Shown here piece by piece: positions 55,047 to 64,000 of a DNA stretch of 64,000 nucleotides. Source of the stretch: Apiotrichum sp. Y4204 (taxonomy: Eukaryota > Basidiomycota > Tremellomycetes > Trichosporonales > Trichosporonaceae); NCBI GenBank assembly GCA_025531455.1, contig JAMYHL010000034.1, positions 310,001 to 374,000 of the forward strand, read 5' to 3'. The translations under genes and the position numbers were made by a program. The stretch's first letter is position 1, and each line of letters opens with the position of its first letter. The notes beneath the pieces are model-generated. The model was given only the letters and a program-made list of their open reading frames with translations. It did not search any database and had not been told where the DNA came from.

Positions 55047-56204
55047 ATGTCCGAGGGCAAGCCAATCCCCCACTCGCCGCAGAACATCCCTCAGAAGAAC
55101 CTCTCCAACCTCAAGCAACTGGAGTCGTCTACCGGCACCTGGGAGCGCGGACGGAGCAACCTCAACGCACGCAGCCCAGAAGCCACCTCCGTCCTCGAGA
55201 GCAAGATGCAGGCCATCGCGCTGGAGACTGGCGGCGCCCATAAGGCGGCTGTTGCGGGCTCCTCGCGCGGGCCACTGTACCCCCGCACCCCTCGTGAGGG
55301 ATACGGTTTCCGGCCGTCATCGGGCGCCAACACCCCGACCAAGCAACGGGAGGAGTTCCTGGACAAGAACTTCAACGACGATGTCCGCGCCGCCCTTTCG
55401 GGTACGGGCCCGACGTCCGAGTCCCAACCGGAGAGCGTGTCCGACAGTGTTGCCGATGCCGAGGGTCTCGGCTGGCCTGGTGAGTGATACTGGCGGCATG
55501 CCGGCTCCTCGCTTCGGCGCTCGCTGACATTAGCGAAACGGACGCACATCCGCCTGCACTCGACACCGCAGGAGAAGGCCGCGAACATTGAGGTGCTTGC
55601 ATCCGCTATCCGGACAGTGCTCGAGTGCATCGGCGAGGACCCAGACCGTGAGGGCCTGCAACGTACGCCGGAGCGGTACGCCAAGGCGCTCATGTGGATG
55701 ACCAAGGGGTACGAGGAGCGGCTGACGGACGTGATCAACGACGCGGTGTTTGCCGAGGACCACGACGAGATGGTCATTGTGCGCGACATTGACGTGTACT
55801 CGCTGTGCGAGCACCACATGGTGCCCTTCACCGGCAAGATTTCCATCGGATACATCCCCAACCAGCACGTGCTTGGTCTCAGCAAGCTCGCGCGTATTGC
55901 CGAAACGTTTGCTCGCCGCCTCCAGGTCCAGGAGCGTCTCACAAAGCAGGTCGCACTCGCGATCATGGAGGCCATCCGCCCGCGCGGTGTGGCTGTCGTG
56001 ATGGAGGCTGCGTGAGTGGAAGCCCGGCAGAGAGATTGTTTCACCTGCTGACAACCCAGACACATGTGCATGTCGATGCGCGGCGTGCAGAAGCCCGGCG
56101 CGACCACCGTCACTTCCACGATGCTCGGCTGCTTCCGGACGCAGCAGAAGACGCGCGAAGAGTTCCTCACTCTCATCCGCTCGCCGAGCATGACGCGCCA
56201 TTAG
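55047..56204 (+). CDS. FOL2: GTP cyclohydrolase I
   Basis: Converts GTP to 7,8-dihydroneopterin triphosphate, the first step of folate (and, where present, biopterin) synthesis; a cytosolic homodecamer. Three exons. The N-terminal 150 residues are a disordered, Ser/Pro-rich extension, as in other fungi. The catalytic domain carries [20 protein letters not shown], the zinc ligands in [30 protein letters not shown], and after an intron [19 protein letters not shown] with the last zinc Cys. The end [11 protein letters not shown] is typical. Introns are at about 55482-55533 and 56012-56060. Confidence 0.96.
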
Positions 56205-56512
56205 GCGGTGCTGGCCAACTATCGGCCTAGGACATGAGCCTTTCTTTATTATCATTGTACATTCATCTGTACGGCATGTATTGTATGGGAGCAGGTGGCT
56301 GGAGCGCATGGCTGCTTTGTTTTTCGAAAGATGTCGAGCATTGAACGTGCAAGGTAATTGTTGCAGCCCATCGTTTCAGTCCTGGGGGCGCCGTTAGCGG
56401 TTCCGAGGAACAGTACGTCATCGGGTGCGAGTCGGATGAGTGAGACGACCGTCGAGTTCAAGTTGCATTACCTCGAAGCCATTTCTCAAGCACCCATTTA
56501 CTCACCACCACA
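56205..56512. other. Intergenic region after FOL2
   Basis: 308 bases; 3' flank of FOL2 and leader of the next gene. A short frame from 56436 (MSETTVEFKLHYLEA) is open here but does not splice in phase. Confidence 0.45.
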
Positions 56513-58334
56513 ATGCCCTTCTCAACGTGAGGCCTCTAGAGCGTGCACTACTTGCTGTGCTAACTCACAGTGGAGCAGTACTCACGCAGGCGGCCGCGCA
56601 GGTGGCGCTGCAGGCAGTACTCTGGTTCGCGCCGGCATCATACACGCTGCCCGCATACGCCCTCCTCCCGGTAGCAGCCGTCACGGCTGTGGCGAGCGTA
56701 AGTCTTTCGCGTGGAGTAAGCTGATGAAAGGGCGGAGTTTATCGCGGCGAGATTAATGGCAGTTTGGCAGAAACGTTACTCCTCCTCACACCGGTCACTG
56801 TGCCCTTCCTCCTCAGCTACGTTTCCTACCGGCTCGCAATCCCACGGTCCCCGCTGTTCCCGTTTACGCCACCTAAAGAGGAATGGGAGGAGACGGTACG
56901 CCTCGCGCAGATGGAGGGTAATTTACCCCCGGAAACGGTATCCGTCCTCCCGCGGCGGCGACAGGCAGCGGCAGTGTGGGCGGCTGTCGGCACGGTGTGT
57001 GTGGCGTACCTCGCGTTTGGGGCGAGGCGAGGCGAAGGGGATGTGCTGGATCGTGTGTTGCGTCTTCCAGCGTGGGGAAGTGCCTGGGTCGGCGCAGTCT
57101 TCGCCTTTCCCATCGCGGGGCTCGTGTACGCCGGGGCCGAGCTTGGTGCAGGCAAGCCGCTGTGGCCAGTGGTGGGCGTTGCGGCGCTCGTTGCCGGACG
57201 GTATCGCGGTCTGGTGGCGGGGTCCCAGTCTCTCCGCATCGAGTGAGTAGCTGGAGATTCTGCGCTGACGCCAGGGAGATTGTCCTCGCCGCGCTGTCAA
57301 GCTACGCGTCGCTTCTCATGCTCAGTCTGCTGCATCGGGTGGAATTGGCGGTTATCCTCGACCCAGAGCTCCCGCCACGGCTGCCAGGACAATTTGTGAC
57401 TCTGCTGAGCCACTTTTGGAGGACACTCCAGTACCCGCCTCAGGTTGACGCGCACCTCGTCTCAGCCCTCGCGTTCGCGGACGCTAAGCTCCGCTCCGAG
57501 GGGGACATTGCCCCCGTCTCGCCCCCCACGTTCCGCATCCCACTCCTCGCCATCAACAGCTGGCACAAGACCGCCCTCCGCCTCGTGCACCGCTCCGACC
57601 CCGCGACTGCGTCCGAACCGCACCGTGCATTGGCTGCTCTCCATCTCTTCCTCGAGCAGATGTATGACGACGCACCGGCTCTCGACCGCATACTCACGTT
57701 GAGCACGATCCACGCCACTGCGCAGGACCACGCCGTGTTCTACATCTTTGCGGCCCTCGTCCGCCGCCGCATACCCCGTTCGCCCTTCCTTGACTTGTGT
57801 AACGGTCTGGAAGTGGACGCAAACTTTATGCCCCAGAGCAAGGTCCCCCTCGCCGTGCGCATAGCCGAGGGCGAAGTTGCCGACCACCTCCCGATCAAGA
57901 CACGCAACCAGCTGGAAGAGTACACGACCATGGTGTTTGGCTCGTTTGTTGCGGCATATGTTCACCTCGCATTCTCGTCTCTCGCACCTGCCGACGCAGC
58001 GCCAAAGGCACTGGCTCTCATCCCGCGCGCAAGGGAGCTCGGGCACGCACTCGGTCTCGTGGCCATATCTCACCGCGTGCGGACCGACGCCGCGCGGCAC
58101 AGGCTGTACATCCCTCTGAGCGCCTTCTCGTCCGCATCCGAGCTGTTTGCGGTCATATCCGGTGCCCCGCCACCCGCGCACCTTGTGCTTCCGCTGCTCG
58201 ATCAGGCGGATGCGATTCTGGATAATGTAGGCGACCTCATCGCCGAGCTTCCCAGGCAGGCGCGCGGGCGGATGCGCGGGATGGTGCGCTCGGCACTCGC
58301 TTCATCGACCAAGCTGCGCAGAGCCTATGCATGA
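56513..58334 (+). CDS. Membrane protein with degenerate squalene/phytoene-synthase domain (CrtYB-like)
   Basis: About 560 aa from four exons; exon 1 is 14 nt (56513-56526). The N-terminal part has about five hydrophobic segments, the arrangement of the lycopene-cyclase half of the fungal bifunctional CrtYB/CarRA proteins. The C-terminal part matches phytoene synthase in order: YPPQVDAHLVSALAF aligns with the P-x-x-V ... YAFCR block; IPRSPFLDLCNGLEVD, LPIKTRNQLEEYTT, LGHALGLVAISHRVRTDAAR and RLYIPL follow. The DDxxD after the first block is absent, and the second D-x3-D has become R-x3-D, so prenyl synthase activity is unlikely. The acceptor of intron 2 is ambiguous between two in-frame sites. 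No other carotenoid gene is in the window. Confidence 0.72.
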
Positions 58335-58542
58335 GAGAGATTCCGTATTCGTAGCCGAGATGCATTCACAGTTTGAGCTTGAGATTTAGATGATGGCCGA
58401 TGGAACCAAACAAAAATTACATAATCCTCCACCTCTGGTTGACTAACCCGCATCCCTGTTCGCCACCAAAACATTCGTTCTCGCGATCACTCTTCTTCCC
58501 ACCTCACTCATTCCCACTTTGACTTCAGAACTGCGATTCGCC

Positions 58543-61037
58543 ATGCCGGGGGAGTGCGCGAATCCGCTCTTTCTGAGCTGGCTGGAGGGTACGTGCCGCT
58601 AGCTCAGTCCGGGGCTAATCCCAGAACTCCGCGACGCTGCCCGGGCAAACGGCCTCAAAACGGCCGACACGTACGCGAAAGCGTGCCGCTCGCTCTCCGC
58701 ATGTCCCGTAGCCTATACGCATCCCCGAGAACTCGCGATTCTGCAGGGAATTGGCCCCAAGACAGTCGCGACCCTCGAGAAGCGACTCCGGGAACACTGC
58801 AAGGAGACGGGCACGCCGTATCCCTCTTCGCCGAGTGAGTGGCGCCTTGTGCGGAGCTGACGGGAGAACGGCGGAAACAGGGCGGAAAGGACCGGGATAA
58901 GGAGAATGAAAAGGAAGCCGAGAAGGACGCGGATACGGAGGAGCCGGAGCGCCCCGCAAAGAAGAAGCGCGCAGCACGACCACCGAAGGCGTACATCCCG
59001 CAACACGGCTCGGGGGCATATGGTATTCTCCTCGGGCTGCTCTCGCAGCTCCCCGAGGGCTCGGTTCAGGCTTTTCTCACAAAGGGCGAGCTTGTGCGCG
59101 CCGCCCAGCCATTCTGTACGAGTAGCTACGACCACGCCGAGCGCGGCACGTTCGTCACGGCCTGGGCAGGGATGAAAACGCTCGTGAACCGCGGCTACGT
59201 CGTCGTGCAGGGCAGCCCGCACCGGTACTCGCTCACCGAGGACGGACAGTGAGTGGAACTCGAAACATTGCTGACAGCAGTGACGTAGCCGTCACCCTCA
59301 TGAACATGCGCGAGAATGAGCCCCAGCGCACCGCGGGGCGGCACGCTTCCGAACCTCCGGTGCGTGCACCCTCCGCCCCATCCCCCCAGCCTGCCCCGCA
59401 AGCGGCAGAGGGACACAAGTTTGAGTTTTGGTACATTGGTAAGCTCCCTCTGCTTGTCTGTGAGCTTACGCAGACGCCGTTGGTGCCCGCGTGCACGAGC
59501 TCACGGCCGCGCGCCTCCGCCTCTGTCCAGAAGAGTACGTCAGCCTGCGGCGCATCGAGTTCCGCACCGTCCAGAAAACCCACCCGATCGTCGGTACGCT
59601 GCGCATGCTTGAAGAGGCGGGCACGAGCGTGTTTGCGTACATTGCCGAGGAGGGCGCACCGCCTCGGTGCAGCTGCTTTGCGGAGGAAGCAGCACATGCG
59701 GCGCTCCCTCCACGCTCATTTGGGCGGAGCTCGTCGGCCAGCACTCTCATGCTCGGGAGCTCGTCCACTGTCCCGAGGATGCCGCCGAGAGCTGCGCCGT
59801 CCCGCCTTGCATCGGTGGTACCATCGCCTGTTGCCGGGCCGTCTCGTCTAGCATCAGTGGCGGCATCACCGATTGCTGGGCCTTCACGCGCTCCGTCCGT
59901 TTTCTCGTTAGCACCAGACTCGCCCAGTTTGGCACCACTCCCAGGATCCCGCGCACTATCCTCAGCAGCACCCCGCGGACCCCGCCTTTCAAGTCAGCTT
60001 CCGCTTCTCGGGGAAGAACGTGACGCGCCTCCCTTTGACCAGTCTGACGCCCTCATCTTCCCAGAAGGGAGCTACGATGTGGTGCTGATTCTCGATACAC
60101 GCGAGGTGGAGTCGCGGAAGAGTCGGGACAAGATTGCGGAAAGCCTCACTGCACGGGGTATTACTGTCGAGACGCGCGCTCTGCGGCTGGGCGATATGTG
60201 CTGGGTCGCAAGAAGGAAAGATGGACTGGGAGATGAGGAGGACGAGTGTGTGCTCGACTATGTGGTGGAAAGGAAGCGGCTGGATGACTTGTGCTCTAGT
60301 ATCCGCGACGGACGATATCAGGAGCAGTGTGTGAGTGTTCGAAAGATGAGTGCTGCTCGTCACCTCTCAGCAGTCTCACATGATGTTCGATTCGCTGACG
60401 ACAGTTCCGTCTCTCACAGTCGTGCATCCGCAATGTCTTCTATGTCGTCGAGGATTGGCAGACTGCTGCGCGAATGGAAGCGAACGGAAAGCAGATCATG
60501 ACCGCCAAGTCTCAGATCCAGGTCATCAACGGCTTCTTCCTCAAGGAGACACACAAGCTGAGCGACACGATCGACTTTCTCGCCACCATGACCCGCGTCA
60601 TTGCGTCGACGCACAAAGACCTGCACGTCATTCCAAGTCGGCACCTCTCACGCACATCCTACACATCTCTCCAGGCCGCGCTGCGCCGCAACTACCCGTC
60701 CACAAGCTATCTCACCTCTTTTGACGCGTACCAAGCACTAAACGACAAATCCGCCGCTCGCACACTGCGCGAATCCTTTGGCCGCATGCTCCTCTGCATC
60801 AGGGGTATGAGTCCCGAGCGCGTCGCCGCCCTCCTCGACAAGTGGGACACGCCGCGCGCACTGTACGACGCCATGGTGGAGCGCCACGCGCTCGGGACGG
60901 TCGGGACCGGCGCGCGTGCCCGCCCACCGAGCCACTTCTTCGCCGAGGAAATTGCGGGCGAAGGACGGCGCAAGATTGGCCCGGCGCTCAGCCGCGACCT
61001 GTGGAAGTGTCTCTGGGGAGAGGAGAGGGAGGAGTAA
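58543..61037 (+). CDS. MUS81: Structure-specific endonuclease subunit Mus81
   Basis: Nuclear XPF-family nuclease that cleaves branched DNA with Eme1/Mms4. The N-terminal HhH domain has TADTYAKACRSLSACP and LQGIGPKTVATLEKRL; a winged-helix region follows with GSGAYGILLGLLSQLPEG. After a Ser/Pro/Ala-rich linker with PSRLASV repeats comes the nuclease core: VLILDTREVESRKSRDK and the V-ERK-x3-D motif in YVVERKRLDDLCSSI, both intact. IRNVFYVVEDW and QIQVINGFFLKETHKLSDT follow, and the C-terminal HhH lies around GMSPERVAALLDKW. Seven or so exons. Start MPGECANPLFLSWLE is the conserved first exon. Confidence 0.92.
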
Positions 61038-61916
61038 ACGTAGTGGAACAGTGTAGCCTAGTCATAGACCATGTATTTTGGGGTGTCCCTTGTACTGTAC
61101 TTGAGCTGTCTTGTGTCTTGTCCTGACGTTTTCCTCGACGTTGCAATGAGCTTGTAACACAGCTTGCGTCGTCATTGACAGCTTCACCACAACCTCAAAA
61201 AGGATTCAGTTTCACCGCTCCAGATCGATAAGTGCAACTGGGACATGTGCAGTGGCAACGCATACCAGCACAACGCATCGCGCGTACCCATACCGAGTAA
61301 CGGCATGACCACATGAATCGAGTACTCGCAAGTTGTGCGATGTGTTTGAACGCGCCTGACTTTTTTCTTCTTTTTTGCACTTTTTTCAGCTATCTTTTTT
61401 TTTTTTTCTTTTTTTTTTTTTGTGCCTGTGATCTTCTTATGGTCATGCTCATCTCACTACGTCGCGTCCGCGTCCGAGTCCGCGGTCCCGTTCCCCGACG
61501 CCCGTTCTTGTCTTGCAGTGATTGATGTACCCACACTACAGTTCTTTGGTGTGTGCATGAAGATCTGTCTCTTATCTCACATTCCTTTTATTCTTGTTGA
61601 TTTCTCCTTTGTTGTGACGGTGATTTTTGTCAGACATACCAACTGCGCCGACGATCCCGACGATCTCCCACTACTAGTGTGACCAAAGACCCCCTGCCCC
61701 CCGGAGATCAGGACAGCTCTGTGCCTGTGCCCTATGATCCGATGCTCAACCCATATCGGGCCATCCTGTTCCTGTCGATCGCAGCACAGGCTACACGCTT
61801 GCTCCTATACACATCCCCTCGTCCAGCGCTTCCTTGCTTGTTTCCGATACGCCTGCTCTAATGCTACTGTATGCATAATCACGATGATAGTGTACACCTA
61901 AAAGACTCCCTTTTCC
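61038..61916. other. Convergent intergenic region MUS81 / SPT6
   Basis: 0.88 kb with 3' flanks of two convergent genes. Contains poly-T runs at about 61365-61421. No gene is supported. Confidence 0.5.
61365..61421. repeat. Poly-T rich tract
   Basis: Several T runs of 5 to 13 bases in tandem, broken by single C, G or A, downstream of both convergent genes. Confidence 0.8.
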
Positions 61917-64000
61917 TCAGTACCCGCCGTTGCCCCGTGCCGCCATGCCGCCACCACGTCCACCGCCGCCGTACCCATATCCGCCGGGCGTGTATCCGCC
62001 ACCGCCGCCATAGCCGCTCGGCCCGCCGGGAGGACCGCCATAGCCGCCAGGCGGGCCGCCAGCTCCAGGAGGGGGGCCGTACCCCGGCCCAGGGGGAGGG
62101 CGCATCGGTGTGCGGCCGCCGTAGCCCATGGCGGGTGTTCGCCCGCCGGCTGCTGGTGTGCGGCCACCTGCGAGCGGTGTGCGGGCGGGCATGCGGACTG
62201 CTGGTGTCCGCCCGCCGCCCTGCTCTGCCAGTCGTGTCGAGTATTGCGCCTTGAACGCGTTGCACAATTCTGTAACTCCGGGGACCTCGGCGTTATTCAA
62301 CTGGTACGCGCCTGGGAGTACACGGACGGGCCAGGTCTGGATCTGGCCACCGTCCTTTGTCGCCTTGTTCAGGAAGCAGAGCTTGAGCCATCCCGGATGG
62401 TCGCTGTCGATGCTGAAACCGTACATGCTGCGGCCGGGGTGCGCCTGTACGTAGTTCTTGAGATATGTTTCTGTCTGTCAGCAAAACTCTCGCACTTTGC
62501 TCATCATATCCACACTCACCCAGCTCCGCCTCTGAGCGGTACTTGTCCGACGCCTGCATCTCGTCAAACTTGCGCGCGATGGCGCGCACGTGGTTGATGA
62601 TGAGGTCGTCAATGTCGGCGTACGAGTACTTGTTCGCGATGCGGAGAATCCTGCCGACGGCATACTCGTTGGGCTTGTCAATCTCCTTGACATCAATGTG
62701 CTGGAACACATCCTCGTCCACTTTCCACGTGACGGCAAGGTGGTCGACTCCCTTGGATGAGGGCCGGACGACGACGTCGCCCCGCTGCATGCCGGCGAGG
62801 TACTGCTCCGCCTGGCCCGAGTTGAAGACGTGCCATGCCGGGTGGTTGACAACACGCTTCACGGAGCCGGCCTTGTGGCGACGCTTCGCGGCAGCAGCCG
62901 CCTCCGCAGCCTGCTTGCGGTCCTCATTGTTGAACGCCTCCTCGCGGAATGGCTGGATAAAGGGAACCGACTGTTCCAAATCACTCGGGCGCGTAGAGAT
63001 GCGCACCTGGAACCGCTCCGGCTCGGGATGCAAGATGACGGCCTTAATAGCGGAGTTGCGAGGGAAGATGTCCTCGAGCGGGCGATCCAGGTCGCGGTCG
63101 TCGACATACTCGCGCTCGAGAACAGCCTCAATACCGGACTCGAGAGTGCAGAAGACGCGGCTTGAGAGCGCACGACGCACGGTCGCAGTGACACGCAGAC
63201 CCTGGCCGATGGTGCGCACCGTTTCGCCAGTCAACATTGTCACCACCTCCCAAGCGGTCGGGACGTAGAATGCTGGGCGGCGGTCCGCATGCCACTGAAT
63301 GAGCTCCTGCACGATGGCGTTCAGCGTATGGCGCTTGTTTCCCTCTCCCTGGCGCTGGAGGTTGAAGGCAAAGTCGTCCACATTCAGCTCCGACAGCTTC
63401 CTAGCGCGATCCTCGTCCTGCATGAGCTGCAGGACAACGGCCGAGCGGTGCTGGTCGGCGACATCCTCCGCGTCGAGATCAAGCGAGTCTTGACACATCT
63501 TCTGCGCGTACTCATAGTCCTCCGGGTGGATGCGCGTCATGTCGAGCGGCTCCGGCTCCTCGTGCGGGTCGTCCGAGAGCATGATGTCCTTGATGTCATT
63601 CTTGATGATGAGGAAGCCAGCAACATTCTCAAAGACAGTGGGACCGAATGTGCCGAGCTCGGAAAGCTGCATGCGGTTGATGAGGGTGCCTCCGAGCTTT
63701 GAGATGGCATTGTGGAGCTGGTCCGCCTTGCGAGGGCCGAGACCAGCGACATACGGCAGCATGGTGCGGGAATAGGCATCCGACACACACGCATTCACGT
63801 CCAGCCCGATAAAGCAGACGGAGTTTACCAGACCACGCTCAAGCTGCGTGAGCAGACGCTCCTCGGGGACGAGCTTCTGGTGGTGCTCAAGGTACGACAC
63901 GGCCGAAATCTGGCGACCGAGGCGGCAGTACTCGTTGAGGGGGTTCTGTGCGTATCTCGCGAGGCCGAGCGCGTAGCGGCCATTGACCGGCAGCTCGGGG
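61917..64000 (-). CDS. SPT6: Transcription elongation factor Spt6, C-terminal part (5' end beyond window)
   Basis: Histone chaperone that travels with RNA polymerase II. The window holds the C-terminal part (about 680 aa); the start lies beyond base 64000. Visible in order are [12 protein letters not shown], the helix-hairpin-helix region with [16 protein letters not shown], a DLD-like region, an S1-type region ([18 protein letters not shown] ...) and the tandem SH2 domain. The SH2 starts at [16 protein letters not shown], and its phosphate pocket is GDVVVRPSS. One intron near 62470-62519 joins AELG to [15 protein letters not shown]. The tail is Gly/Pro-rich with five RTP motifs (GGRTPA-like) and ends ARGNGGY. 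Confidence 0.95.

Noticed and set aside
61365..61421. Poly-T tract as a Pol III terminator
   Set aside because: No Pol III gene (A/B boxes) precedes it on either strand; it lies in the shared 3' flank of two protein genes.

Overview
The window is nuclear DNA of a basidiomycete fungus, most likely a tremellomycete yeast and possibly of the Trichosporonales. The placement is inferred from the GC-rich coding bias, many very short introns (about 33-50 nt, GTRNGT donors, CTNAC/CTGAC branch points close to the acceptor), pyrimidine-rich leaders before start codons, and the protein content. No rRNA, CRISPR, prokaryotic operon or intact transposon is visible. All gene models were made by hand from splice signals and conserved protein families, so small boundary errors are possible.

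Layout. 1-10 kb: HEM1 (5-aminolevulinate synthase, +), an intron-containing tRNA-Val(UAC) (-), mitochondrial monothiol glutaredoxin GRX5 (-), a GTPBP1-type translational GTPase (-) and an ABC-F ATPase (-). 11-25 kb: the BAR protein RVS161/hob3 (-), mitochondrial ribosomal protein uS4m/NAM9 (-), a Zn2Cys6 regulator (+), an HBS1 locus that also appears to encode a Ski7-like isoform (-), a small membrane protein (-) and an aldo-keto reductase (-). 25-40 kb: an unusual RNase III-like protein with an Asn/Leu heptad coiled coil (+), a Puf3-type PUF protein (+), ribosomal protein eS1 (+), a four-RRM MRN1/Nrd1-type protein (+) and tRNA-Thr(AGU) (-). 40-54 kb: TOM40 (-), a small basic protein (+), a large coiled-coil Ser-rich protein (-), a ZNF706-like mini zinc finger (-), F-actin capping protein alpha with a large repeat insertion (+), a bZIP factor (-) and ribosomal protein eL43 (-). 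55-64 kb: GTP cyclohydrolase I (+), a membrane protein with a degenerate phytoene-synthase domain (+), MUS81 nuclease (+) and the C-terminal part of SPT6 (-, running off the window end).

The genes are mostly unlinked housekeeping functions, as is usual in fungi, and no biosynthetic cluster is seen. Several concern mRNA fate and translation (Hbs1/Ski7, PUF, Mrn1, ABC-F, GTPBP1, eS1, eL43) or mitochondria (HEM1, GRX5, TOM40, uS4m).

Most notable: (i) the RNase III-like protein at 25.5-26.9 kb, with 14 uninterrupted heptads carrying Leu at every d and Asn at most a positions; (ii) the CrtYB-like protein at 56.5-58.3 kb, whose phytoene-synthase domain has lost both Asp-rich motifs; (iii) the dual HBS1/SKI7 splice locus; (iv) three tiny coding exons (6 nt in RVS161, 5 nt in the aldo-keto reductase, ATG-only in eL43); (v) a roughly 250-residue repeat insertion between the two halves of capping protein alpha.
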